NCBI GenBank assembly: GCA_023136245.1
Contig: JAGLRO010000054.1
Location: forward strand, 1-32,673
Length of the DNA: 32,673 bases
Direction: 5' to 3'
DNA from: Candidatus Heimdallarchaeota archaeon
GTDB taxonomy: Archaea; Asgardarchaeota; Heimdallarchaeia; Heimdallarchaeales; Heimdallarchaeaceae
Part shown: positions 25,219 through 31,797 of the stretch, one piece after another
Layout of the letters: the number at the start of each line of letters is the position of its first letter
Position numbering within the stretch: position 1 is the first letter of the stretch
Made by a program: the position numbers and the translations under genes
Notes under the pieces: generated by a model
Database searches by the model: none
What the model was told of the DNA's origin: nothing
The model's input: only the letters and a program-made list of their open reading frames with translations

Positions 25219-26286
25219 ATGTCGATTGAAGAAAGATTGGAACTGGTAACTAAAAACGCGGAAGAAGTTATTCTTGAGGAAGAAGTACGAAAGATACTGG
25301 AAGAGAAAGAGAAACCACGAGCTTATATTGGTTTTGAACTCTCAGGTTTAGTTCATTTAGGAACTGGTTTAGTATGTGGAAACAAACTGAAAGATCTAGC
25401 TAAAGCAGGTTTTGAAACAATTGTATTTCTAGCAGACTGGCACAGTTGGATTAATAACAAGCTAGACGCAGATTTAGATAAGATTCAACTCGCTGGTGAA
25501 TACTTCCAAAAAGCCTTTGAGTCACTTGGGGTAAAAGGTTCTAATGTTAAATACATATGGGGTTCTGAATTTGTTGATGATAGTAATTATTGGGCTAAAG
25601 TTATCAGAGTAGCAAAATCAAACACACTATCAAGAATCTTGAGAACAATGCCTATAATGGGGAGAAAATCTGAAGGTGAAATGGAATCTGCATTTCTTTA
25701 TTATCCTGCAATGCAAGCTGCTGATATATTCCATATGAAATTAGATCTTGCTGTAGGAGGAATGGATCAAAGAAAAGCACATATGCTCACTAGAGATACC
25801 GCAGAAAAACTGGGGTATAAGAAACCAGCAAGTTTACACACTCCTCTGTTAACTGGGTTAGAAGGATATGGTAAGAAGATGGATTCTGAATCTGCACCAG
25901 ATCTATCTATGCAAATTGATGCAAAAATGAGTAAATCAAAACCTGATTCTTGTATTTTTATACATGATACTGATGATGAAATACTTAAAAAAATCCAGAA
26001 AGCTCAATGTCCTCCGAAGAAAATTATAGGTAATCCAGTAACCGAAATAGTTCAATTCATAATTTTTGATGTATTCAACGAATTCAAAATTGAAAGAGAT
26101 GTGAAATTTGGTGACGATTTACACTTTGATTCATTTAATGCTTTTGAAGAAAGTTATGTATCAGGTGATGTACACCCTATGGATGTAAAGATGAGTGTAG
26201 CTAAAGTTCTTCAGAAAATACTAAAACCAGCACAGGATTATTTTGATAAACATTCAGATCTCGTAGAAGAAGTCAAACAATTATAA
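25219..26286 (+). CDS. tyrS: tyrosyl-tRNA synthetase
   Basis: Class I synthetase, 355 residues, archaeal type. The signature AYIGFELSGLVHLG (residues 35-48) contains the Tyr-binding tyrosine and the HIGH-like motif, here HLGT instead of the usual HLGH. YPAMQAADIFHMKLDLAVGGMDQRK supplies the Gln and Asp that recognise tyrosine, which argues against a tryptophanyl enzyme. KMSKS is at 236-240. About 20 extra residues, from EGYGKKMDSESAPD onward, precede KMSKS in comparison with the methanogen enzyme. GTG at 25216 is adjacent, but the ATG at 25219 with GGTGAT upstream is preferred. It lies in its own transcription unit after dnaG. Confidence 0.92.
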   Translation: MSIEERLELVTKNAEEVILEEEVRKILEEKEKPRAYIGFELSGLVHLGTGLVCGNKLKDLAKAGFETIVFLADWHSWINNKLDADLDKIQLAGEYFQKAFESLGVKGSNVKYIWGSEFVDDSNYWAKVIRVAKSNTLSRILRTMPIMGRKSEGEMESAFLYYPAMQAADIFHMKLDLAVGGMDQRKAHMLTRDTAEKLGYKKPASLHTPLLTGLEGYGKKMDSESAPDLSMQIDAKMSKSKPDSCIFIHDTDDEILKKIQKAQCPPKKIIGNPVTEIVQFIIFDVFNEFKIERDVKFGDDLHFDSFNAFEESYVSGDVHPMDVKMSVAKVLQKILKPAQDYFDKHSDLVEEVKQL

Positions 26287-26287
26287 T

Positions 26288-26310
26288 GCTTGGTTTTTCT
26301 TGTATTTTTT
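26288..26310 (+). terminator. T-rich terminator after tyrS
   Basis: Broken T runs ending in T6 directly after the tyrS stop; it merges into the TATA-like element of the following RNA. Confidence 0.4.
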
Positions 26311-26317
26311 AAATATT
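26306..26317 (+). promoter_or_regulatory. TATA-like box of the structured RNA candidate
   Basis: TTTTTAAATATT is about 20-25 bases before the first hairpin of the candidate RNA at 26336, as expected for a stable RNA gene. Confidence 0.45.
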
Positions 26318-26331
26318 GTTCAAGACAAAAA

Positions 26332-26611
26332 ACTTCAAGATTAATAGTTCGTAAACTATCTTGCCTTTTATCGAGGACTTTCTAGAGGTGGCTGATGCCA
26401 ACAAGGAAAGAAAGTGCAAAAAAAAGGCAACAGACTACCATACGGGCCCCTATTGAGTAGAATGTGTCATTCTAAACTATGAGATAGAGTCAACCCTGGA
26501 AGTCAACAGTTGCTCCTGAGGAGCTCAGCTAACGGATATAGGGTAATCCCTGAAAATGATGTTTAGAGTTAACCTCAGGGGCATATTATCTTGCTCTCAT
26601 TCTATCTTTTT
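26332..26611 (+). ncRNA. structured non-coding RNA candidate, identity unknown
   Basis: About 280 bases without an open frame, richer in G+C than the flanks, between a TATA-like box and a T5 run. Visible pairing: CAAG/CTTG plus ATAGTT-CGTA-AACTAT (26336-26363); ACTTTC/GAAAGT enclosing TGGC-TGAT-GCCA (26377-26415); a long-range stem GCCCCT/AGGGGC plus GAG/CTC (26446-26457 with 26574-26582) that encloses three hairpins: TAGAATG-TGT-CATTCTA (26458-26474), GCTCC-TGA-GGAGC (26512-26524) and AGGG-TAAT-CCCT (26540-26551). RNase P RNA is the closest idea (GGAAAG, CAACAGA), but its conserved 3' element is missing, and 5S rRNA does not fit. tRNA-Val follows 52 bases downstream. Confidence 0.55.
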
Positions 26612-26663
26612 GAGAAGCAACAGAAAGAATAAATATTGTTTATTTTTACGAAGTGTGTGAAAG

Positions 26664-26742
26664 GGGGCAGTGATCTAGCTCGGTTTATGATACCACTCTC
26701 ACACAGTGGAAGTCGGTGGTTCAAATCCGCCCTGCCCCACCA
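26664..26742 (+). tRNA. tRNA-Val (anticodon CAC)
   Basis: Acceptor GGGGCAG pairs with CTGCCCC; the anticodon stem CCACT/AGTGG encloses the loop CTCACAC, giving anticodon CAC (valine, codon GUG). The T arm is GGTGG-TTCAAAT-CCGCC. The D stem is short (three pairs). No intron. The 3' CCA is encoded in the DNA. It stands 57 bases before the start of a DNA methyltransferase gene on the same strand. Confidence 0.95.
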
Positions 26743-26798
26743 GTTTCTCAGATTGGTTCACAAAAAAAATCCAATAGGGTTCCAAACTTGGTGAAAAA

Positions 26799-27785
26799 AT
26801 GTCCAATTCCCAAAATCACTCATATACTTTTGTAGACCTCTTCTCGGGAGCTGGAGGTTTTAGTTTGGGTTTTTTTCAAGAAGGGTTTCATGATTTGTTA
26901 GCGATTGAAATGAACGTGGATGCAGCAGAAACATATCGAAGAAATTTCCCAAAATCTACAATTATCTCAAAGGATATACGTGAAGTTCATTCATTAGAGA
27001 TTCTAGAAAGAATAAAACAATCTCCAGATGTTGTTATAGCATCTCCTCCATGTGAATCATTTACTTCAGCAAATCCTAGAAGATTAAAAAAACCTTGGTC
27101 TCGGTTTTATGAAGATTCACAGGGAGATTTAGTTTTTCATGCTATTAGATTGATAGGTGATTTATCTCCAAAGTATTTTGTTATAGAAAATGTTGTTCCA
27201 ATTATTGATGGTGAAGGAAGGAGTATTTTGAGAGATGAATTACAGAAAATTGGTTTCACTAAAATACACTTCAACGTAATATCAGCTGAAAAATACGGTT
27301 GTCCAAGTGTAAGAAATCGTGTATTTATTTCAAACATACATTTAGGTTTAAAAAATGTAAGAAAAGCTTCTGTTGGAGATTCATTGTCGGGTTTACCTTC
27401 CCCATCACTCCCAAATAACATTTCTAATCATACATATGTACATTTCACACATCGAGTAAAGAATAAAGCATATAAAATTAGAAAAGGACAAGCCGCGGTG
27501 TATTTCAGAGGAGCAACAGGTGAAAAAAAACATTGGATAAAACTAGATGAGCGGTTGTTATCACCGACAATTATGGGTAAATCAAGATTTATTCATCCGT
27601 TTGAAGACAGACCATTAACACCGAGAGAACATGCAAGATTAATGACTTATCCAGATACATTTGAATTCGTTGGCTCAGTATCTAGCATCTACAACCAAAT
27701 TGGAGAATCGGTACCACCTATTCTCTCTAGACAGATTGCAAAAAAAATCAAGCTAAAGTTAGATGATATTTCTAGAATTGAGTGA
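26799..27785 (+). CDS. DNA (cytosine-5) methyltransferase
   Basis: 328 residues, the length of M.HhaI-type enzymes. Motifs in order: I FVDLFSGAGGFSLGF, IV SPPCESFTSANPR with the catalytic cysteine (Glu instead of the usual Gln after PC), VI FVIENVVPI, VIII SVRNRVFI, IX LTPREHARLMTYPD and X GESVPPILSRQIA. The target recognition domain between VIII and IX is short, so the site is probably simple. No restriction endonuclease is recognisable nearby, so it appears to be an orphan. Its end overlaps the convergent gene by 14 bases. Position next to a tRNA gene may mark an acquired segment, but no att-like repeat was found. Confidence 0.93.
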   Translation: MSNSQNHSYTFVDLFSGAGGFSLGFFQEGFHDLLAIEMNVDAAETYRRNFPKSTIISKDIREVHSLEILERIKQSPDVVIASPPCESFTSANPRRLKKPWSRFYEDSQGDLVFHAIRLIGDLSPKYFVIENVVPIIDGEGRSILRDELQKIGFTKIHFNVISAEKYGCPSVRNRVFISNIHLGLKNVRKASVGDSLSGLPSPSLPNNISNHTYVHFTHRVKNKAYKIRKGQAAVYFRGATGEKKHWIKLDERLLSPTIMGKSRFIHPFEDRPLTPREHARLMTYPDTFEFVGSVSSIYNQIGESVPPILSRQIAKKIKLKLDDISRIE

Positions 27786-28443
27786 AAATATCACGAAAAT
27801 TACAAAATGCTTGATTTAGAGGAACTCTAATGTTTTGATCAAAATGCTTTCGTGCTTTCTTTATAGAAAAAACGTCAGATAATCTCTTAATTTTTCCATT
27901 TCTTTTAACTACAAGTATTTCTCTTTTAGATAACCAAAAAAGTTGTCCCTCACCTCTTCTTCCAATTATCTCTGTTGGACTGATAAAATAAGTGGTTCGT
28001 GGTCCTATGAACCACATTGCTCCTTTCTTCAACGTATGTATAAGTACTCCTTTGCTTTTAGTTTGAGAGTTATCAATACTACCTATAAAATTAAACTTAA
28101 AGTTTCGAATTATCTCTTCATAAGGGGACATATTTTCAACAGGTTTTATTTCTTTAACATGGTCAAGAGATAGGAAAGGAGGATCAATAGGAAAGACCAA
28201 AATATGAGAATACGTTTCTTCAATGATTTCACCTACAGCTCCATCATCAGAGTGAACTAATAAGTCTGCTATCAGTCCTATGGGTCCATCTATAAGAAAA
28301 CCAATTTGCTTGTTTTGTCTTTCGTTGAAAACAGGAAAGAGGAGAGAATGCTTTGATAAGGTGATCTTAGCATATTTGTTATCAAAGGTATATTCGTAAC
28401 TATGAGAGATTTTCAAAGGTCTGTTTTTAATGGATAGTTTCAC
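27772..28443 (-). CDS. unknown protein, 223 residues
   Basis: No family recognised. The sequence alternates short hydrophobic strands with polar turns and has two similar-looking halves, each with an aromatic/Gly segment: GFLIDGPIGLIADLLVH followed by GEIIEETYSHILVF, and GAMWFIGPRTTYFISPTEIIG followed by QLFWLSKREILVV. This suggests an all-beta or two-domain fold, soluble, without metal motifs. It is the last gene of the minus-strand operon, 17 bases after the coiled-coil/ArsR protein, so it probably works with it. A restriction enzyme for the convergent methyltransferase is an alternative, but I see no PD-(D/E)XK or GIY-YIG motif. Confidence 0.6.
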   Translation of the reverse strand: MKLSIKNRPLKISHSYEYTFDNKYAKITLSKHSLLFPVFNERQNKQIGFLIDGPIGLIADLLVHSDDGAVGEIIEETYSHILVFPIDPPFLSLDHVKEIKPVENMSPYEEIIRNFKFNFIGSIDNSQTKSKGVLIHTLKKGAMWFIGPRTTYFISPTEIIGRRGEGQLFWLSKREILVVKRNGKIKRLSDVFSIKKARKHFDQNIRVPLNQAFCNFRDIFTQF

Positions 28444-28460
28444 TTCGAAATCCCCTTTAG

Positions 28461-29837
28461 TTAGTCTTCAATATCTATATTGATAGCTTCATCCTCTTCC
28501 TCTGTGCGTTTTTTGCGTAAATATATCATTTCAGCTAATTTAATAGCTTCAATACCCAGCTGAGTGATTAGGTACCTTCCTCTGATAGCTTCACGTGTAA
28601 TAAAGTCAACATCTTGAAGAATATCGGTGTGATGTTTGAAAGTACCACCTCTTAATCCTGTGTCTTCTGCTAGTTCTTTTTGATATTGAGGAGAATCCTC
28701 TAGAATCTTTAGAATCTTTAATCGATTGTCATCACCAAGAGCAGATAATAATGCTGAAGCTTTATCGTAAAATTCATCTACTTCTTCTATCGAATTATTA
28801 TCTTCGTAAACTTTAGAAGTAGTGACGTGACGACCTTTAACGGCAGCTCGTGTTGCATGTCGAATTGCTTTTAATGGTGCCTTAACGCCACCTTCAAAGG
28901 TTGTACGAAATGTGTTTTCCAAGCTTTTGCCAACTGAATCCATAACCTTAGTGATATATTCAGACATGGTACTATCAACATCTGCATCTCCAATTCGGAT
29001 TACATGGGGTGGACTCTTTCCCTTTTGCGCTGAATGAATTCTACCCGCTCTTCTTTGTAATCTAGCAAATTCTCGTTTAGATTGGGCTAGATCAGAACGA
29101 CTGTCTCGAATGTCTTCTTCAGCATCGTTTAATGATTCAATACTATCTTGGAGCGATTCTTCAGCTTCTTTTCTATCCTCTGAATCACCATGGGATCTAG
29201 CTCGTTCAATTCGTCTTTGAGCACTTCTTACTTCCTCTCTAGCTTGTCTTAAACGATGACGTGCAGAGTCAATCTCATGTTGATATGAACCAATTTCATT
29301 TCTAGCAACATCGATTTCGGAATTTATCTCATTAAGTTCTTCTTTACTAATTTTAGATGCTTTAGTAATTCTAGCAGTTTCCTTTTCTAATAGTTTACCG
29401 AGATCTTTGGATATTTTTACAGAAATATCTTTAGCGGTTTTCATACCTTCAGTAGTGGCTTTCTCAACTTTGTTTTTAATATCCTCAATTTTCTTTTTGA
29501 ATTCTTCACTATTAAAATCAAAATGGAATTCAGGTTGAATTGGTTTCATAGGAATTCGCGGAGCTTTAGGAGCTCTAGGAGCTTTAGGTGCTCTAGGGGT
29601 TCTGGGACGAATGGGTTCGCGATGAATTCTGGGTTTTTTATCTTTAAGCTCAGATACATCATTATCAAGCTGTTCTTCAGCTTCGGACCTAGGACTTCGT
29701 TTAGTTCTAGGTTTAGGTTCAGGAGGAATATCAAGATCTTTGTAAGATTCAGATTTGTTTTTAGCTAAATTCTTAATTAATTCTTTAAGTTCTTCAATTT
29801 CCTCTTTCATTTCTTTCATTTCTTCATCTTTTGACAT
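28461..29837 (-). CDS. coiled-coil protein with C-terminal ArsR-type winged helix
   Basis: 458 residues in four parts: a short acidic coil (1-27), a disordered Pro/Arg/Lys linker (about 35-105) with APKAPRAPKAPR repeats, a long charged coiled coil (about 110-270), and, after a further linker, an ArsR-like winged helix (361-438) with GDDNRLKILKILEDSPQYQKELAEDTG, then TFKHHTDILQDVDFI and GRYLITQLGIEAI. The last residues are acidic. GAGGTGA precedes the ATG. ArsR domains repress in response to ligand; no metal-binding cysteines are seen, so the coil probably senses a partner. Third gene of the operon; a DNA-bridging or chromatin role is equally possible. Confidence 0.75.
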   Translation of the reverse strand: MSKDEEMKEMKEEIEELKELIKNLAKNKSESYKDLDIPPEPKPRTKRSPRSEAEEQLDNDVSELKDKKPRIHREPIRPRTPRAPKAPRAPKAPRIPMKPIQPEFHFDFNSEEFKKKIEDIKNKVEKATTEGMKTAKDISVKISKDLGKLLEKETARITKASKISKEELNEINSEIDVARNEIGSYQHEIDSARHRLRQAREEVRSAQRRIERARSHGDSEDRKEAEESLQDSIESLNDAEEDIRDSRSDLAQSKREFARLQRRAGRIHSAQKGKSPPHVIRIGDADVDSTMSEYITKVMDSVGKSLENTFRTTFEGGVKAPLKAIRHATRAAVKGRHVTTSKVYEDNNSIEEVDEFYDKASALLSALGDDNRLKILKILEDSPQYQKELAEDTGLRGGTFKHHTDILQDVDFITREAIRGRYLITQLGIEAIKLAEMIYLRKKRTEEEDEAINIDIED

Positions 29838-29851
29838 ATAGTCACCTCAAT

Positions 29852-30016
29852 TTAATCGTAAATCCCTCCCTCTTCGAAAGATTCGCAGGAGTCAAAAGTG
29901 TCTTTGACTTCATCTTTAAGATAGGAAAAATCTTCTTTAAAATCCAGTATTAAATCACGGATGGATTGAGTGATTTCCTTAACACTATCTTCAATTGTGT
30001 CCTTTAATTCAGACAT
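29852..30016 (-). CDS. small acidic protein, 54 residues
   Basis: A short frame from ATG 30016 to TAA 29852 with repeated heptad-like acidic/hydrophobic spacing (TIEDSVKEITQSIRDLILDFKEDF), net negative, ending CESFEEGGIYD. No family known to me. No strong Shine-Dalgarno is seen (CGATGATTTT upstream), so the start is uncertain; the frame is open further upstream without ATG, GTG or TTG. It lies 57 bases after a 42-residue basic peptide gene and 14 bases before the coiled-coil/ArsR gene. It may be an interaction partner of that protein. Confidence 0.45.
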   Translation of the reverse strand: MSELKDTIEDSVKEITQSIRDLILDFKEDFSYLKDEVKDTFDSCESFEEGGIYD

Positions 30017-30072
30017 AAAATCATCGAAGGGGAAAAAAGAAAAATCAGCAGATTTTTCTTTGTAGTCTTTAT

Positions 30073-30201
30073 TCAGTAGATGTCTACTCCATGTTGCTTT
30101 TTCTTTATACTTCTTTTAGCTCTTTCAAGTTGGCTTAACTCACCCTTAAGCCTGCGGATCTCATCATCCAAATTCTTTAGAGTTTCAGTTTGTTTCATCA
30201 T
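30073..30201 (-). CDS. small basic coiled-coil peptide, 42 residues
   Basis: Starts at ATG 30201, with GGTGAG placed 4 bases before it (a further in-frame ATG is at 30213), and ends at TGA 30073. The sequence is a single amphipathic helix (LKNLDDEIRRLKGELSQLE) with a basic tail RAKRSIKKKQHG. First gene of the operon upstream of the acidic small protein and the coiled-coil/ArsR fusion. No family recognised. The good ribosome binding site is the main support for it being a real gene. Confidence 0.5.
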   Translation of the reverse strand: MMKQTETLKNLDDEIRRLKGELSQLERAKRSIKKKQHGVDIY

Positions 30202-30229
30202 GTTTCTCACCATTTACTAGGGATGTTTT

Positions 30230-30261
30230 ACAACTCTGTAGTGGAAATCACAGAAAGTTGT
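30230..30261 (-). promoter_or_regulatory. inverted repeat in the leader of the small-protein/ArsR operon
   Basis: ACAACT-CTGT, a 10-base loop, ACAG-AA-AGTTGT: both arm parts pair exactly, with two unpaired A. It lies between the likely start site (about 30268) and the first ATG, so it could be an operator of the operon's own ArsR-type protein or an RNA hairpin in the leader. Confidence 0.5.
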
Positions 30262-30293
30262 AAGTTATCTTGAGATTACTTTTGATACAACAA

Positions 30294-30301
30294 TATATAA
30301 A
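30294..30301 (-). promoter_or_regulatory. TATA-like box of the small-protein/ArsR operon
   Basis: TTTATATA on the minus strand; a start about 25 bases downstream falls at about 30268, just before the inverted repeat. Confidence 0.45.
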
Positions 30302-30482
30302 TATTTTGATTTAAGTACATTTTTCTGTAATTATTCAGTGATGCGTTTTAATGTGTATTTAAATGCATTCTACTGCTTTTGCTGTTTATCATGAACATAG
30401 GTTGGAAGAGGATTCACTTTTTAAACGCACAATTTTTTAGTTATTATTAAATCAATTTAGGTAATCAAAAAAAAGAACTATA

Positions 30483-30514
30483 TTTGAAATAAAGAGAAAA
30501 AAAAGGAAAGAAAA
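30483..30514 (-). terminator. T-rich terminator after the binding-protein gene
   Basis: On the minus strand the stop is followed by a pyrimidine stretch with a T8 run, a usual archaeal termination signal. Confidence 0.5.
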
Positions 30515-30515
30515 G

Positions 30516-31628
30516 TTAAACAAGTATTTTGTTTATAATGAGTTGAGCTACATATATCAGATATTGTCCTTCCATATAAGGAATGGATTCACTTTCAAGT
30601 AATACTTGAACATGTTTGATAAAAACATCTAAATGGTGAGCTGTTTGAAGATCTTTACCATTGTTCCAATGATTGGTCGCAGCATCAAGTTTTGCTAGTA
30701 AGGATTCAGCGGAACCTGCAGAAATGTCCCCAGATACTTCCAATCCCGAAACTTCATCAAGAAGTAGATTTAGTCCTTCAGTTACAGTCTCAAATTCTAT
30801 ATCATCTGTATAAAGACCTTGAAATAGAATAATTGCTGGGGGATCATCCTTTAGTATTTGTTGAATTTCTGAAAATATTGCAGAATCAGCTGAACCAGAT
30901 CCAACAGCTTGTACTTCAAAGTATAAGTTTTCATAATTCTCATTGTTATATTGATAGAAATTAAAGGATTCCTCATGTACATATGTATCGCCAGTCCAAT
31001 ATACCACATCGTTCTCCAAAGCAAATCCGTAACCTACTGCAAACATATCATAACCTCCTTCATCAAAAGCAGGTATAATAGTTGAAGGATCATTATCAAA
31101 TAAAGCAGGATGACCGAAAGTTCGGGATATTATTTCACCCCAATCCGTCACTACATGATCTACTGCTATTCCAATTTGTCTTAGATTTTCTGCGAACATT
31201 TCTGTCCAATTTATTCGATGTTGATTTGTGGATGGAGTGAGTATAGTAAAGCTTAGTTCTTCTACCGAATATCCTGCACTTCTTATAAGTTGTAAAGCAT
31301 AGTTTGAGTTATATTCATCATATTGAATTGAAGAATCAAAACCATAGGATGTGGGGTTGACAAAAGTAATTCCTGGATACAAAACCCCAATTTGAGATGC
31401 ACCCATCTCTATAGTTGCTTCTCGATCTGCAAGATGGGATAATGCTCTTCTTATGAGAGGATCTGAAAGTATAGGATGCTTGCAATTAAAAGCAATTTCT
31501 TGCCAAGCACCATAATCCCATTCAGGTAAACTTGTAGTGTTTTGTACGCTTCCCAGTAATGTAGGTATCATTAGGAACAAAATTAGTATCCCTGTTCGTT
31601 TTAATATTGTATTTCTCTTGTTCTTCAT
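30516..31628 (-). CDS. secreted OppA-like solute-binding protein, shortened, with FIMAH-like C-terminus
   Basis: 370 residues. A Sec signal (KRTGILILFLMIPTLLG) is followed almost at once by HPILSDPLIRRALSHLADREATI, a motif that in SBP_bac_5 proteins lies in the middle, so the first lobe is missing. The second lobe continues to about residue 290 (DPPAIILFQG). The last 70 residues (SAESLLAKLDAATNHWNNGK and HHLDVFIKHVQVL) resemble a FIMAH domain, found in secreted archaeal and bacterial proteins. No C-terminal anchor and no ABC transporter genes are visible. AAAGGTGAT precedes the ATG. It may bind peptides poorly or have a new role outside the cell. Confidence 0.75.
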   Translation of the reverse strand: MKNKRNTILKRTGILILFLMIPTLLGSVQNTTSLPEWDYGAWQEIAFNCKHPILSDPLIRRALSHLADREATIEMGASQIGVLYPGITFVNPTSYGFDSSIQYDEYNSNYALQLIRSAGYSVEELSFTILTPSTNQHRINWTEMFAENLRQIGIAVDHVVTDWGEIISRTFGHPALFDNDPSTIIPAFDEGGYDMFAVGYGFALENDVVYWTGDTYVHEESFNFYQYNNENYENLYFEVQAVGSGSADSAIFSEIQQILKDDPPAIILFQGLYTDDIEFETVTEGLNLLLDEVSGLEVSGDISAGSAESLLAKLDAATNHWNNGKDLQTAHHLDVFIKHVQVLLESESIPYMEGQYLIYVAQLIINKILV

Positions 31629-31658
31629 TTTATCACCTTTTTATTTTATAATTTTTCT

Positions 31659-31678
31659 TACGACCTCAAAGTGTCGTA
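31659..31678. promoter_or_regulatory. inverted repeat TACGAC-N8-GTCGTA
   Basis: Perfect 6-base arms with 8-base spacer in the divergent region between the binding-protein and dehydrogenase genes, 31 bases before the binding-protein ATG. A candidate operator for a dimeric regulator. Confidence 0.4.
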
Positions 31679-31768
31679 TTGGTGTAGGAACAAGTGTTCT
31701 ATTAATAAAGGTTACATTTTTACAATTTTCGCAGATTTTACCGTCTCTACTTCACTGCTTCGATTAGA

Positions 31769-31776
31769 TTTTTAAG
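31769..31776 (+). promoter_or_regulatory. TATA-like box of the dehydrogenase gene
   Basis: TTTTTAAG centred about 25 bases before the ATG at 31798, implying a leaderless mRNA; no Shine-Dalgarno is present. Confidence 0.5.
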
Positions 31777-31797
31777 TACTATTTGTACCATTCTTTC

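Larger units (their letters stand above)
30214..30515. other. intergenic region with promoter, hairpin and terminator
   Basis: About 300 bases without a gene. It holds the promoter of the small-protein/ArsR operon at one end (TTTATATA on the minus strand, 30294-30301), an inverted repeat in its leader, and the T-rich end of the binding-protein gene at the other. Between them (30302-30480) nothing is recognisable. Confidence 0.6.

Noticed and set aside
26489-26512. 5S rRNA-like stretch (AACCCTGGAAGTCAAC)
   Set aside because: One short resemblance to the conserved 5S loop, but spacing to the other 5S elements and the closing stem do not fit.
26332-26611. RNase P RNA
   Set aside because: GGAAAG and CAACAGA occur but too close together, the GAGGAAAGTCC block is not intact and no CGGCTTA-like 3' strand is found, so I left the RNA unassigned.
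26799-28443. A type II restriction-modification pair formed by the methyltransferase and its convergent neighbour
   Set aside because: The neighbour belongs to another operon by spacing and strand, and shows no endonuclease motif.
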